Origin: Halogeometricum sp. S3BR5-2
GTDB taxonomy: Archaea > Halobacteriota > Halobacteria > Halobacteriales > Haloferacaceae
DNA: 64,000 nucleotides
Direction: 5' to 3'
NCBI RefSeq assembly: GCF_031624635.1
Contig: NZ_JAMQOQ010000001.1
Span: 620,001-684,000 of the forward strand
Every line of letters starts with the position of its first letter. Within the stretch, counting starts at the first letter, position 1. This document shows positions 42,007 to 51,117 of the stretch, one piece after another. Both the position numbers and the translations under genes were made by a program. Under the pieces are notes generated by a model. It was not told the origin of the DNA. It saw nothing but the letters and a program-made list of their open reading frames with translations, and ran no database searches.

Positions 42007-43878
42007 TCAGGACGCCGTCTCGTTCGCCGGGACGCCCGCCGCGTCGAGGGCGTCGCGGTCGATGAACACGACGACGTGCTCGCTCCGGAGGCGCCAGTCG
42101 TGTTCGTAGGCGACGTAGCCGTCGAGTTGCTCCTCGGCCTCCTCGCGGCTGAACTCGCGCGAGATGACCACCGGCGGCGCGTCGGCCAGTACCTCCTCGG
42201 CCGAGGCGTCGGGGTCGGTGCTGGAGACGTTCGCGCCGTACTTCTCGAAGTACCACGGCAGCGGAAGCCGGTCGTGCCAGTGCGTCCCGCCCGGCGGCGG
42301 CGGCGTCAGCAGTTCGGACTCGTTGGCGACCCAGAACACCTCCCTGCTCTCGTCGCCCGGCACCGGCCTGCTGAAGAACAGCACGTCGGTCCCCTCGTTC
42401 TCCGCGGCCACCGCCTCCACCTTCTGGAGGGACTCTTTCAGGTCGTTGCCGGGTTGGGCCCACTGGAGCACCTGCCGGTCCTCGTTCGACGTGGAGTTGA
42501 AGTACTCGACGTTGGCGACGGCGACGCCGCCGACGGCGGCGAGGACGACGACGGCCGCCAGACCGACGCTGACGGCGTCTTCGGCCGCCAGCGCCTCCCG
42601 GACCGACTCGACGACGAACGCGACGCCGACCGCGGCGGGTATCGCGAGGGGGAGGACGATGTGGACTGCCGCCCACGGCGCCTCGATGTCCGTGGCGATG
42701 GGGTAGCCCGCCAGCGACGCCAGCCCCCAGTAGGTGGCGAACGCGACGAGTTCGCGGTACGTGCCGCCGGACTGGAAGCCGTAGCGGTCGACGACGATGC
42801 CGATGAGCGTGAAGCCGAGGACGACGGGCGCGCCGTACACCAGCGTCTCGACGATGTCGTGGAGGTAGGGCAGGTAGGCGTGGTCCTGATGGCTGCTGCC
42901 GACCCACGTGTTCGCGAACTCCTCTAAGGCGCCGACGGAACCGGCTTCGACGACTCCGGGGAGTCGCGTCGGGTCGCCCAGCGCCTGCCAGAGGTCTGGC
43001 CGCGGCGCGTAGAAGAAGACGAAGACGGCCCAGAAGGCGACGAACGCGCCGACAGCCGTCGCGCCGACGAGGAGCCATCCCGGTCGGGACTCGGTGCCGT
43101 GACCCCGGACTCGGGCGCGGACCGCCGCGGGCCACCGGCCGAACACGACGACCCGCGCGTCGTCGCCGCGGGCGGTCGCCTGCAGGAGGCGGTGGTCGAG
43201 CAGGAGCGCTCCCGCGCCGAGGAAGCAGAGCACGTAGATGAGCGCGTTCTCCTTCGCGGTGAAGCCGAGCGCAAGGCAGGCCGCCGCCGGAATCGCGTAG
43301 CGGAGCCGTCCGGTGTCGAAGCCGCGGACGATGCACCCGAGGGCGACCAGCGAGAAGGCGGCGACGAGCACGTCGTTGCGCATGAACCGCGAGTAGTAGA
43401 CGAGAAGCGGGTTCAGTGCGAGGAGGCCGGCGAAGGCGACGACTTCCGTGCGCGTGAGTCGCTCGCGGAACAGCCACGCCGCCAGGGGGAGGAGGCCGCC
43501 GACGACGGCCACCGGGAGGCGGAGGAGGAAGTCCGACGCGGGCGCGACGGTGAGCAGCCAATCGTTCACGACGGGCAGGAACGGCCCGTGGACGATGGGC
43601 CGGTAGACGTGGTAGCCGGAGTCGTGATAGCGCAGTATCCAGTAACCGACGCGGCCCTCGTCCCAGTGGAAGATGCGGCCGCCGAGCGCCACCAGGCGCA
43701 TCCCGAGCGCGAGCACCGAGATGGCGAGGACGGCGAGGAGCGCGCGGTTGTGGGCGGCGGTGTCCGCGCGGGTCCGCGTCGCGTCCTGCTCCGAGCGAGC
43801 GGCGACGGAGCCGTCCGTCGCGGACTCCGACGAGGACGCGGGGGCGGACGACCCCGACGCGGCGTCGTTCGAACTCAT
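42007..43878 (-). CDS. agl23: Agl23-like membrane protein (TIGR03663 type)
   Basis: A 623-residue protein: a Ser/Ala-rich cytoplasmic N terminus of about 45 residues, about 12 transmembrane helices, and an extracytoplasmic C-terminal domain from about residue 465. The first loop has the GT-C glycosyltransferase pattern FHWDEGRVGYW (Asp-Glu) with YRPIVHGPFLPVVNDW and YYSRFMRNDVLVA. Homologues are named flippase activity-associated protein Agl23 and are linked to dolichol-phosphate sugar handling in protein N-glycosylation. Start MSSNDAASG (43878) is chosen over an upstream start. No other agl gene is near. Confidence 0.9.
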   Translation of the reverse strand: MSSNDAASGSSAPASSSESATDGSVAARSEQDATRTRADTAAHNRALLAVLAISVLALGMRLVALGGRIFHWDEGRVGYWILRYHDSGYHVYRPIVHGPFLPVVNDWLLTVAPASDFLLRLPVAVVGGLLPLAAWLFRERLTRTEVVAFAGLLALNPLLVYYSRFMRNDVLVAAFSLVALGCIVRGFDTGRLRYAIPAAACLALGFTAKENALIYVLCFLGAGALLLDHRLLQATARGDDARVVVFGRWPAAVRARVRGHGTESRPGWLLVGATAVGAFVAFWAVFVFFYAPRPDLWQALGDPTRLPGVVEAGSVGALEEFANTWVGSSHQDHAYLPYLHDIVETLVYGAPVVLGFTLIGIVVDRYGFQSGGTYRELVAFATYWGLASLAGYPIATDIEAPWAAVHIVLPLAIPAAVGVAFVVESVREALAAEDAVSVGLAAVVVLAAVGGVAVANVEYFNSTSNEDRQVLQWAQPGNDLKESLQKVEAVAAENEGTDVLFFSRPVPGDESREVFWVANESELLTPPPPGGTHWHDRLPLPWYFEKYGANVSSTDPDASAEEVLADAPPVVISREFSREEAEEQLDGYVAYEHDWRLRSEHVVVFIDRDALDAAGVPANETAS

Positions 43879-44047
43879 TACGACTCCCAACCGCCCCCGT
43901 GGTTAGAATGGTTACGGTCTCTCATACGGTCGTTTCACTTACTCGTTCGCCCGTTCGGCGCGGTCGGCGAACGGGCCGGCCGGTCGACCGGCCGACGCAC
44001 CGCGGCCGAGACGCGCGGACCGGGCCGAGTCGCGCGTGTCGGTAGTT

Positions 44048-44057
44048 CTTTTATCGG
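44048..44057 (+). promoter_or_regulatory. TATA box of ribH-aminotransferase unit
   Basis: CTTTTATCGG is centred 25 nt upstream of the ribH ATG and predicts a leaderless transcript. The 43879-44076 gap holds the divergent promoters of agl23 and ribH and nothing else that I can support. Confidence 0.55.
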
Positions 44058-44076
44058 AGGGTGGAACCCAAGCGGT

Positions 44077-44481
44077 ATGGTTACACTGGGATTCGTGGTG
44101 GCCGAGTTCAACGCCTCGGTCACCGACGGGATGGCGGACGCCGCCCGCGACGCCGCGGCCGAACGCGGCGCCGACGTGGCGGACGTCCTCCGGGTACCGG
44201 GCGTCTACGACTCGCCGCTGGCCGCGGACCGACTCGCCCGACGGGACGACGTCGACGCCGTCGTCGTCGTCGGCGCCATCGTCTCCGGCGACACCGCGCA
44301 CGACCGGGTCATCGGCGACGCGACGGCGCAGGCGCTGACGGACGTGAGCCTCGACCGGGACAAACCGGTAACGTTCGGCGTCAGCGGGCCGGGACAGAGC
44401 GGCGCCGAGGCGAGAGAGCGCGTCGGGAAAGGTGCGGAAGCGGTAAACGCGGCGGTCGATATGGTGGAGGTGCTAGCATGA
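44077..44481 (+). CDS. ribH: 6,7-dimethyl-8-ribityllumazine synthase
   Basis: A 134-residue lumazine synthase, the penultimate step of riboflavin synthesis (condensing 5-amino-6-ribitylaminouracil with dihydroxybutanone phosphate). Motifs: GFVVAEFNASVTDGM, VPGVYDSPLAADRLA, VVVGAIVSGDTAHD with the catalytic His, and PVTFGVSGPGQSGAEAR. Starts at ATG 44077; the upstream open frame is shadow. Its stop overlaps the aminotransferase start (ATGA). Confidence 0.95.
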   Translation: MVTLGFVVAEFNASVTDGMADAARDAAAERGADVADVLRVPGVYDSPLAADRLARRDDVDAVVVVGAIVSGDTAHDRVIGDATAQALTDVSLDRDKPVTFGVSGPGQSGAEARERVGKGAEAVNAAVDMVEVLA

Positions 44482-45626
44482 GCTTCGACTTCGCAGCCCG
44501 CGTTCAGCGGGTCGAACCGAGCGCGACGCTCGCCATCAGCAACAAGGCGGGCGAACTGGAAGAACAGGGGGTCGACGTCGTCGACCTCTCGGTCGGCGAA
44601 CCCGACTTCCCGACGCCGCAGAACGTCGTCGACGCCGGACAGGAGGCGATGGACGCCGGCCACACCGGCTACACCTCCTCGAACGGCATCCGCGAGCTCC
44701 GCGAGGCCATCGCGGAGAAACTGCGGACGGACGGCATCGACGCCGACGCCGACGAGGTCATCGTCACGCCCGGCGGCAAGCAGGCGCTGTTCGAGACGTT
44801 CCAGACCCTCGTCGACGACGGCGACGAAGTCGTCCTCCTCGACCCCGCGTGGGTGTCCTACGAGGCGATGGCGAAACTCTCGAACGGCTCCTTGAACCGC
44901 GTCGACCTCGCGCCGTACGACTTCCAACTCGAACCCGCCTTGGAGGACCTCTCGGAGGCCGTCTCCGACGACACCGAACTGCTCGTCGTCAACTCGCCGT
45001 CGAACCCGACCGGCGCGGTGTACTCCGACGCGGCCCTCGAAGGCGTCCGCGACCTGGCGGTCGAACACGACATCACCGTCATCTCCGACGAGATATACAA
45101 GGAGATAACGTACGACGCCGACCTCACCAGCCTCGCTTCGATGGAGGGAATGGCCGAGCGGACCGTGACGATAAACGGCTTCTCGAAGGCGTACTCGATG
45201 ACCGGGTGGCGCCTCGGCTACCTCCACGCGCCCGAGGACCTCGTCTCGCAGGCGGCGAAGCTCCACTCCCACTCGGTGTCGTGCGCCGTGAACTTCGTCC
45301 AGCACGCGGGCGTCGAGGCCATCACGAACACCGACGAAGCCGTCACGGAGATGCGCGACGCGTTCCGCGAGCGCCGCGACATGCTCGCGGACCTGTTCGC
45401 CGAACACGACGTCGAGGTGCCCGTCGGCGACGGAGCGTTCTACATGATGCTGCCCGTCGACGACGACGACACCTCGTGGTGCGAACGCGCCATCGAGGAG
45501 GCCCACGTCGCCACCGTCCCCGGGTCGGCGTTCGGGTCGCCCGGCTACGCCCGCATCTCCTACGCCGCGAGCGAGGAGCGACTGCGCGAGGCCGTCGACC
45601 GCCTCGCGGAACACGACCTCATCTGA
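44478..45626 (+). CDS. Pyridoxal-phosphate aminotransferase, class I (aspartate aminotransferase-like)
   Basis: The 382-residue fold-type I aminotransferase begins MSFDFAARVQRVEPSATLAI, then the family SVGEPDFPTP and HTGYTSSNGIRELREAI. It carries NSPSNPTG in the substrate region and the PLP lysine in NGFSKAYSMTGWRLGY. Likely aspartate or aromatic amino acids are substrates; the sequence does not decide. It overlaps ribH by 4 nt, an unusual pairing that suggests coordinated expression without an obvious shared pathway. Confidence 0.93.
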   Translation: MSFDFAARVQRVEPSATLAISNKAGELEEQGVDVVDLSVGEPDFPTPQNVVDAGQEAMDAGHTGYTSSNGIRELREAIAEKLRTDGIDADADEVIVTPGGKQALFETFQTLVDDGDEVVLLDPAWVSYEAMAKLSNGSLNRVDLAPYDFQLEPALEDLSEAVSDDTELLVVNSPSNPTGAVYSDAALEGVRDLAVEHDITVISDEIYKEITYDADLTSLASMEGMAERTVTINGFSKAYSMTGWRLGYLHAPEDLVSQAAKLHSHSVSCAVNFVQHAGVEAITNTDEAVTEMRDAFRERRDMLADLFAEHDVEVPVGDGAFYMMLPVDDDDTSWCERAIEEAHVATVPGSAFGSPGYARISYAASEERLREAVDRLAEHDLI

Positions 45627-45666
45627 GGGTCACCGGACCACGAACGAATTTTTTCGACGCCGAACC

Positions 45667-46812
45667 CTACTTCCTGAGCGACTCCACGGGCCGCTCGGAG
45701 GCCGCCTTCCACGCCGGGTAGAGTCCGCTCAGGACGCTCGTGACGATACCGAACACGACGGCCAGTCCGATGTACATCAGGTTCACCGGCGCGAACGTCA
45801 GGAGGGGGTCCGACAGCACCACCTGATTGAGGACGAGGCCGGCGATGACGGAGAGGACGGCGCCGAGGAACCCGCCGACGAAGCCGAGCAGTCCCGCCTC
45901 CGCGAGTATCATCTTCACCACGTCGAGCTTCTGGACGCCGACGGCGCGGAGCACGCCGATCTCCTGTCTGCGCTCGATGGTGCTCATCAGCATCACGTTC
46001 AGGATGGCCACGCCCGCGACGACGAGGGAGATGGAGCCGATACCGATGAGGAAGGCGTTGAGGATGCCGAAGAACTGGTTGATGCCCTCGGTGATGCTGC
46101 CCAACTCGAAGATGGTCACCTTCTCCTCGCGGTCGTTCAGTTCCTCGCGGACGGCGACGGCCGTCTCGTTGGCCGCCGTTCCGGACGGCGAGCGGACGAC
46201 CACCTGCGAGTACCCCGACTCGTCGAACGATTCGAGGGGGACGATGACGGCGCCGTTGGGGTTCAGAAGCGAGATGCCGTCCTGCTCCTCGAGGATGCCG
46301 ACGACGCGGTAGGACTCGTTGTCGAGGGTGATGCGGTTGCCCACCTGAAGCTCCAGACGCTCGGCCAGCGACGACCCGACGAGCGCTCCCTGCCGGAGAC
46401 GTTCGGGCGCCTGCCCCTCCGACGCCTCGTACAGCACGCCGGGGTTCTCGATGCCGTACACCGTCGCTATCGTCCGGTCGTCCCCCCTCGTCAGCGTCGC
46501 GGTCTCCTGACGAATCGGCACCACCTCCCCCTCGTCGGTGACGCGCCTGATGTCGGCCACGTCGCGGTCTGTGAGCCGCTCGAACCCCTCCTCGGCGTTC
46601 GGCGATATCTGTATCTCGTTGCCGATGCCGCCGAGTTCCGCGGTCGCCCCCGTCCGCAGCGTCGTCCCGAACATGCCGAGCGAGGCGATGGCGAGGACGC
46701 CGATGATGATGCCGAGCGCCGCCAATCCCGAGCGGAGGCGGTTCCGCGAGAGGTTCCGCCGCGCCATGAGGAGCGCGGGCACCTGCCGGTACAGCCTGTC
46801 GAGGGCGCTCAC
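45667..46812 (-). CDS. MacB/FtsX-type ABC transporter permease
   Basis: A 381-residue permease: an N-terminal helix after ARRNLSRNRLRSGLAALG, a large extracytoplasmic MacB_PCD-like domain (about residues 45-240), and three C-terminal helices of the FtsX type (VAGVAILNVMLMSTIERRQE ... EIGVLRAVGVQKLDVVKMIL with the coupling helix). It overlaps the ATPase gene by 4 nt. Such systems move lipoproteins, peptides or act as mechanotransmitters rather than importers. Confidence 0.93.
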   Translation of the reverse strand: MSALDRLYRQVPALLMARRNLSRNRLRSGLAALGIIIGVLAIASLGMFGTTLRTGATAELGGIGNEIQISPNAEEGFERLTDRDVADIRRVTDEGEVVPIRQETATLTRGDDRTIATVYGIENPGVLYEASEGQAPERLRQGALVGSSLAERLELQVGNRITLDNESYRVVGILEEQDGISLLNPNGAVIVPLESFDESGYSQVVVRSPSGTAANETAVAVREELNDREEKVTIFELGSITEGINQFFGILNAFLIGIGSISLVVAGVAILNVMLMSTIERRQEIGVLRAVGVQKLDVVKMILAEAGLLGFVGGFLGAVLSVIAGLVLNQVVLSDPLLTFAPVNLMYIGLAVVFGIVTSVLSGLYPAWKAASERPVESLRK

Positions 46813-47519
46813 GTACCGAACTCCTCCTCCAGTTCGTCCGGTCGGCTCTCCTCGGTCAGCACGCCGTCGACGAGGTTGACCACCCGGTCGGCGTACTGCC
46901 GGAGTTGGTCGTCGTGCGTGACGGCGATGACGGCGACGTCCTCCTCGGTCTTCAGTTCGGTGAACAGTTCGAGCACGTCCCGCCCCGTCTTCCGGTCCAA
47001 GTTACCGGTCGGTTCGTCCGCGAGCAGGATGCGCGGTTCGTTGATGAGCGCACGGGCGATGGCGACGCGCTGTTTCTGCCCGCCCGAGAGCTGGTCGGGT
47101 CGGTGTTCGACCCGCTGACCGAGGCCGACCCGTCCGAGCAATCGCTCGCCCCTGTCGCGGGCGGTCGGGTCGCGACCGAACAGCGTCGGCACCTCCACGT
47201 TCTCGATGGCCGACAGCGTCGGGATGAGAAAGAAGTCCTGGAAGATGAACCCGATGGCGTCCTTGCGCTGAGTCGTCATCTCCTCGTCCGTGAGGTCGGT
47301 CACGTCGCGGCCGTCGAGGCGGACGACGCCCTCCGTGGGCACGTCGAGGAGGCCGAGCACGTTCAGCATCGTGGACTTCCCGCTTCCGGAGGGGCCCATG
47401 ATGGCGACGAACTCGCCCGGTTCGGCCGCGAAGTTCACGTCCTTCAGCGCCTCGACCGTCTCGGAACCGCTCTCGTAGCGCTTCCAGACGCCGTCGAGTT
47501 CGATGATTGGCGTCGACAT
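46809..47519 (-). CDS. ABC transporter ATP-binding protein (LolD/MacB type)
   Basis: The 236-residue ATPase has all canonical motifs: Walker A MGPSGSGKSTML, Q-loop FIFQDFFLIPTLSAIENV, ABC signature QLSGGQKQRVAIARAL, Walker B ILLADEPTGNLD and the H-switch VIAVTHDD. It energises the MacB-type permease downstream. ATG 47519 is two bases after the stop of the surface protein gene; a GTG overlapping that stop is an alternative. The order surface protein, ATPase, permease is a three-gene operon. Confidence 0.95.
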   Translation of the reverse strand: MSTPIIELDGVWKRYESGSETVEALKDVNFAAEPGEFVAIMGPSGSGKSTMLNVLGLLDVPTEGVVRLDGRDVTDLTDEEMTTQRKDAIGFIFQDFFLIPTLSAIENVEVPTLFGRDPTARDRGERLLGRVGLGQRVEHRPDQLSGGQKQRVAIARALINEPRILLADEPTGNLDRKTGRDVLELFTELKTEEDVAVIAVTHDDQLRQYADRVVNLVDGVLTEESRPDELEEEFGT

Positions 47520-47521
47520 CG

Positions 47522-48964
47522 TCACCGCCGGAGGTACGCGTACCCGCCGACGCCGACGATGACGAGGAGCGCCACCACGGCGAGGGCGACGAGCGGAATC
47601 ATCGGGAGGCCGCCGCCGTCGTCCTCTTCGGGGGATTGGGCGTTCAGGTCGCTCACGTCGAGTTCGGTCCGGGTCGTCCGCTCCGCGCCGTTCGCCAGGT
47701 ACGTCACCTCGATGGGCACCGTCTCCGTCCCCGGGTCGACTTCGGCGTAGAGGTCGAACGAGGAGAAGTCGCTCGCCGGGATGCTCCCGACGAAGTACTC
47801 GGGGTTGGGGCGGGCGGGCGTCACGTTCTCCGTGCGGACGACGCGGACGACGACGCTGTCCACGTCGCCGAGTCCGACGTTGCTGGCCGTCCCGGAGACG
47901 TGGAGTCTCCCCTCCTCCGTCTCGTAGTCGAGGCCGGTGAGTTCGATGCGGCCGGGGTTGGCCGAGTAGTTCAGGCGCGTCGTCGCCTCGCCGGTTCGTC
48001 CGCCGGTCTCGTAGCGGACGCGGACGTCCATCGGTCCCGACTCGACGTTCGAGACGTTGACGCGGGCCGTCCGCGTCTCGTCGGGGGCGACGTCGGCCAC
48101 GGGGCGGCGGAACAGCACGCTCCCGTCGCGGGCGAGTTCGACGACGGCGTCTTCGAGGGGGGCGTTCCCGAGGTTGGAGACGTCGACGGCCACGTCGGGG
48201 TCGGCCCCGTCGCCGACGACGCTCGCGTCGAGTTGGACGCTCTCGCGGAGCGGGTCGGCCTCCAGCGTCACCGACTCGGTGACGGTCCGCGCGCTTCCGG
48301 AGGTCGTGGTGTACTGCACCCGCGCCTCCAGTCGAGTCGTCCGCGACCGCGGCGTCACGGAGAAGTTGAACGTCTGCGACCGGTTGGCGGGCAGCGTCGC
48401 CAGGACGCGCGTGTCGTCTCTGATACCGGCGTCGCCGGAGAGGGAGACGCGAACGTTCCGGACGGCGGCGTCCTCCCCGTTGGCGGCCGTCACCTGCACC
48501 GTCCCCTCCGTACCGACGACGGCGTCCTCGGCGGAGATACCGACCTGCGGGCCGCCCTCGCGGACGGTGACGACGACGGGGTACTGCAGGCGGACCACCT
48601 CGTCGCTCGGGTTCCGCCCGACGACGTAGACGCGGAGTTCGCGCGTGCCGGGCGAGTCGAACGACGCCGTCAGGGGGACGGTGACGTCGGACCCCGGCGG
48701 GAGCGTCCCGATGTCCTCGACGCGGGCGACGTCGTCCGTCGACCCGCGCTGTCGGACGTAGACGTCCGTTATCTCGAACCCGCCGCCGCTCTGCTGGCTG
48801 TTTTGAATCGTCGTCCGGACGGTGAACTGTTCGCCGGGCGCCGGTTGCTCGGGCGACACCGTGGCGTTCGCGATGAACGCCGTCGTCGTCTGGGCGTCGG
48901 CGAGACCGACCCCGGCGAGCGACGACAGCACCACGAGGAGGGCGAAGACGGCTGCTCGGCTCAT
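47522..48964 (-). CDS. Exported CARDB-type surface protein with C-terminal anchor
   Basis: A 480-residue protein with a Sec signal (MSRAAVFALLVVLSSLAGVGLADAQ, cleavage probably after AQ, split as 20+5 residues), about four immunoglobulin-like CARDB/COG1361-type repeats (PVVVTVREGGPQVGISAED; VDVSNLGNAPLEDAVVEL), and a C-terminal helix (MIPLVALAVVALLVIVGVGG) with a short basic tail. It should stand on the outer face of the membrane. Co-transcription with an ABC ATPase and MacB permease suggests it is the extracytoplasmic partner of that exporter (inference). Confidence 0.88.
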   Translation of the reverse strand: MSRAAVFALLVVLSSLAGVGLADAQTTTAFIANATVSPEQPAPGEQFTVRTTIQNSQQSGGGFEITDVYVRQRGSTDDVARVEDIGTLPPGSDVTVPLTASFDSPGTRELRVYVVGRNPSDEVVRLQYPVVVTVREGGPQVGISAEDAVVGTEGTVQVTAANGEDAAVRNVRVSLSGDAGIRDDTRVLATLPANRSQTFNFSVTPRSRTTRLEARVQYTTTSGSARTVTESVTLEADPLRESVQLDASVVGDGADPDVAVDVSNLGNAPLEDAVVELARDGSVLFRRPVADVAPDETRTARVNVSNVESGPMDVRVRYETGGRTGEATTRLNYSANPGRIELTGLDYETEEGRLHVSGTASNVGLGDVDSVVVRVVRTENVTPARPNPEYFVGSIPASDFSSFDLYAEVDPGTETVPIEVTYLANGAERTTRTELDVSDLNAQSPEEDDGGGLPMIPLVALAVVALLVIVGVGGYAYLRR

Positions 48965-49102
48965 GTAATCTGGATAAAGAGAACGACGGGGGAGGTAAAA
49001 AACTGCCGCGAGGAGCGTCCCGCCGTCCGGTGATATCGGGCGTGACAGCGAACCGGGCGGTCGCCCGGTTCGAGAGCGCGGGCGAATCCGCCGAACGGGC
49101 GC

Positions 49103-49112
49103 GAGTTTTTAT
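49103..49112 (+). promoter_or_regulatory. TATA box of the Hel308-like gene
   Basis: GTTTTTATAC is centred about 31 nt upstream of the ATG at 49139, predicting a leader of only a few nucleotides. The minus-strand surface-protein gene begins at 48964 across a 174-nt gap with its own AT-rich start region. Confidence 0.6.
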
Positions 49113-49138
49113 ACGAACACGGACCCAGAAGCGTACGA

Positions 49139-51082
49139 ATGCACGTCCGGGACCTGCCGCTCCCCGGCCCGGTACAGGAGCACTACGAGTCCGAGGGTAT
49201 CGAGGAGTTGTACCCCCCGCAGGCCGCCGCCGTCGAGGCCGGCGTGACCGAGGGCGAACGCCTCGTCGCCGCCATCCCCACCGCCTCGGGGAAGACCTTC
49301 ATCGCGGAACTCGCCATGCTCACGGCCGGCGGACCCGCCCTGTACATCGTTCCGCTCCGCGCCCTCGCGCGCGAGAAGTACGAGACGTTCTCCGACCTGC
49401 CCGGCGTGAGCGTGGGCATCTCGACGGGAGACTTCGACGCGACCGACGAGGACCTCGTGAATAACGACGTCGTCGTCGCCACCGCCGAGAAGGTGGACTC
49501 GGCCATCCGCACGGGCGCCTCGTGGGTCGAGTCGCTCGCCTGCGTCGTCGTCGACGAGGTGCACCTCCTCGGCTCGGACGGCCGCGGCCCGACGCTCGAA
49601 GTGACGCTGGCGACGCTTCAGCGGCGCGCACCGGGCGTCCAAATCGTCGCGCTCTCGGCGACGGTCGACAACCCGGAGGACATCGCCGACTGGCTAGATG
49701 CCGACCTCGTGGAGACGACGTGGCGGCCCGTCTCGCTCCGCACCGGCGTCTACGCCGACGGCGACGTGGCGTTCGACGACGACTCGACGCTCGCCGTCGA
49801 CGTCGAACCGCCGGGACCGGACGGGGACGGCGCGACGGAGGCGACGGCGGCCCTCGTCGCCGACGCCGTCGAGAACGGCGGGCAGTGTCTCGCGTTCGTC
49901 CGCTCCCGCCGCGAGGCCGAGTCGCTGGCGCGCCGACTGGCGATGGAACCGCTGGCTGACTGCCCGGACCTCGCCGACGCCGTCTCGGAACTCGGGCGGA
50001 CCGAGACGGGGACGCGCCTCGCGGACGCCGTCGAGTCGGGCGTCGCGTTCCACCACGCGGGCGTCCGGAGCGGCCACCGCGCCCTCGTCGAGAACGCGTT
50101 CCGCGAGAAGGAACTGAAGGTCATCTGCGCGACGCCGACGCTCGCGGCGGGCGTGAACGTCCCCGCGCGCCGCGTCGTCGTCCGCGACCTGAAGCGCTAC
50201 ACCGGCGAGGAGATGGCGTGGCTCCCCGTCCTCGAAGTCCACCAGATGTGCGGCCGGGCGGGCCGCCCGCACCTCGACCCGTACGGCGAGGCCGTCCTCC
50301 TCGCGGAGGGCGACGACGACGCCGCGGTCGAGGAACTGTGGGACCGCTACGTCACCGCCGGCCCCGAGGCCGTCGAGTCGAAACTCGCCGCGCGCGACGC
50401 CCTGCGGACGCACGTGCTGAGCGTCGTCGCCTCGGGGTTCGCCGACTCGCAGGCGAGCGTCCTCGACCTCCTCGACGCGACGTTCTTCGCCCACCAGTCG
50501 CCGGATGTGGACCTCTCGCGCCTCGTCGCGAGCGTCGTCGACGACTTGGTCGAGATGGGGATGCTGACCGCGGGCGGGGGCGGGAAAGGTGATTCGGCTG
50601 GCGCGCTGGCGGCGACGGAACTCGGCGGCGTCGTCTCCCGGCAGTACGTCACCCCGGAGACGGGCGCGCGACTGGTCGAGGGGGTGCGGGCGGCGGCGGG
50701 GATGGACCCCGAGAACGTCACCGCGCTGACGGCCCTCGAAATCGTCTGCGACACGCCCGACATGCACGGGACGTACCTCGGCAACCGGGAGCGCGCGGCG
50801 ATGTACCGCTTCGCCAGCGGCCACGCCGCGGAGTTCACGACGGCGATGAACGACACCGACGACTTCGAGGAGTGGCTCTGCGCGGTGAAACTCGCGCGCA
50901 TCGTCCGCGAGTGGACCGAGGGGGAGTCCGTCGAGACCATCGTGGAGAACTACCGCATCGGGCCGGGCGACTTGGAGGCGCGCCTCGAACGCGTCGAGTG
51001 GTTGCTCGGCGCCGCGGACGCCGTCGCCGCCGTCGTGGACGCGGACCTGCCGGTGTTCCGCGAGGTGCGCGAGCGACTCTGA
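49139..51082 (+). CDS. Hel308-type superfamily 2 helicase, short form
   Basis: The 647-residue helicase has a Q-motif-like LYPPQAAAVEAGV, Walker A AIPTASGKTFIAELAML, DEVH box CVVVDEVHLLGSDGRG, motif III LSATVDNPEDIADWL, motif IV region CLAFVRSRREAESLARRLA, and motif VI QMCGRAGRPHLDPYGEAV. A winged helix (about 400-470) and ratchet-like helical domain (about 480-647) follow. It ends at REVRERL, short of the usual 700-830 residues, so the terminal helix-hairpin/RAR domain V of Hel308 seems missing. Role in replication-fork repair is by family; this may be a second paralogue. Confidence 0.9.
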   Translation: MHVRDLPLPGPVQEHYESEGIEELYPPQAAAVEAGVTEGERLVAAIPTASGKTFIAELAMLTAGGPALYIVPLRALAREKYETFSDLPGVSVGISTGDFDATDEDLVNNDVVVATAEKVDSAIRTGASWVESLACVVVDEVHLLGSDGRGPTLEVTLATLQRRAPGVQIVALSATVDNPEDIADWLDADLVETTWRPVSLRTGVYADGDVAFDDDSTLAVDVEPPGPDGDGATEATAALVADAVENGGQCLAFVRSRREAESLARRLAMEPLADCPDLADAVSELGRTETGTRLADAVESGVAFHHAGVRSGHRALVENAFREKELKVICATPTLAAGVNVPARRVVVRDLKRYTGEEMAWLPVLEVHQMCGRAGRPHLDPYGEAVLLAEGDDDAAVEELWDRYVTAGPEAVESKLAARDALRTHVLSVVASGFADSQASVLDLLDATFFAHQSPDVDLSRLVASVVDDLVEMGMLTAGGGGKGDSAGALAATELGGVVSRQYVTPETGARLVEGVRAAAGMDPENVTALTALEIVCDTPDMHGTYLGNRERAAMYRFASGHAAEFTTAMNDTDDFEEWLCAVKLARIVREWTEGESVETIVENYRIGPGDLEARLERVEWLLGAADAVAAVVDADLPVFREVRERL

Positions 51083-51117
51083 GGCGACTGGACGCGAGAA
51101 CGCCGCAGTGCGAGCCG

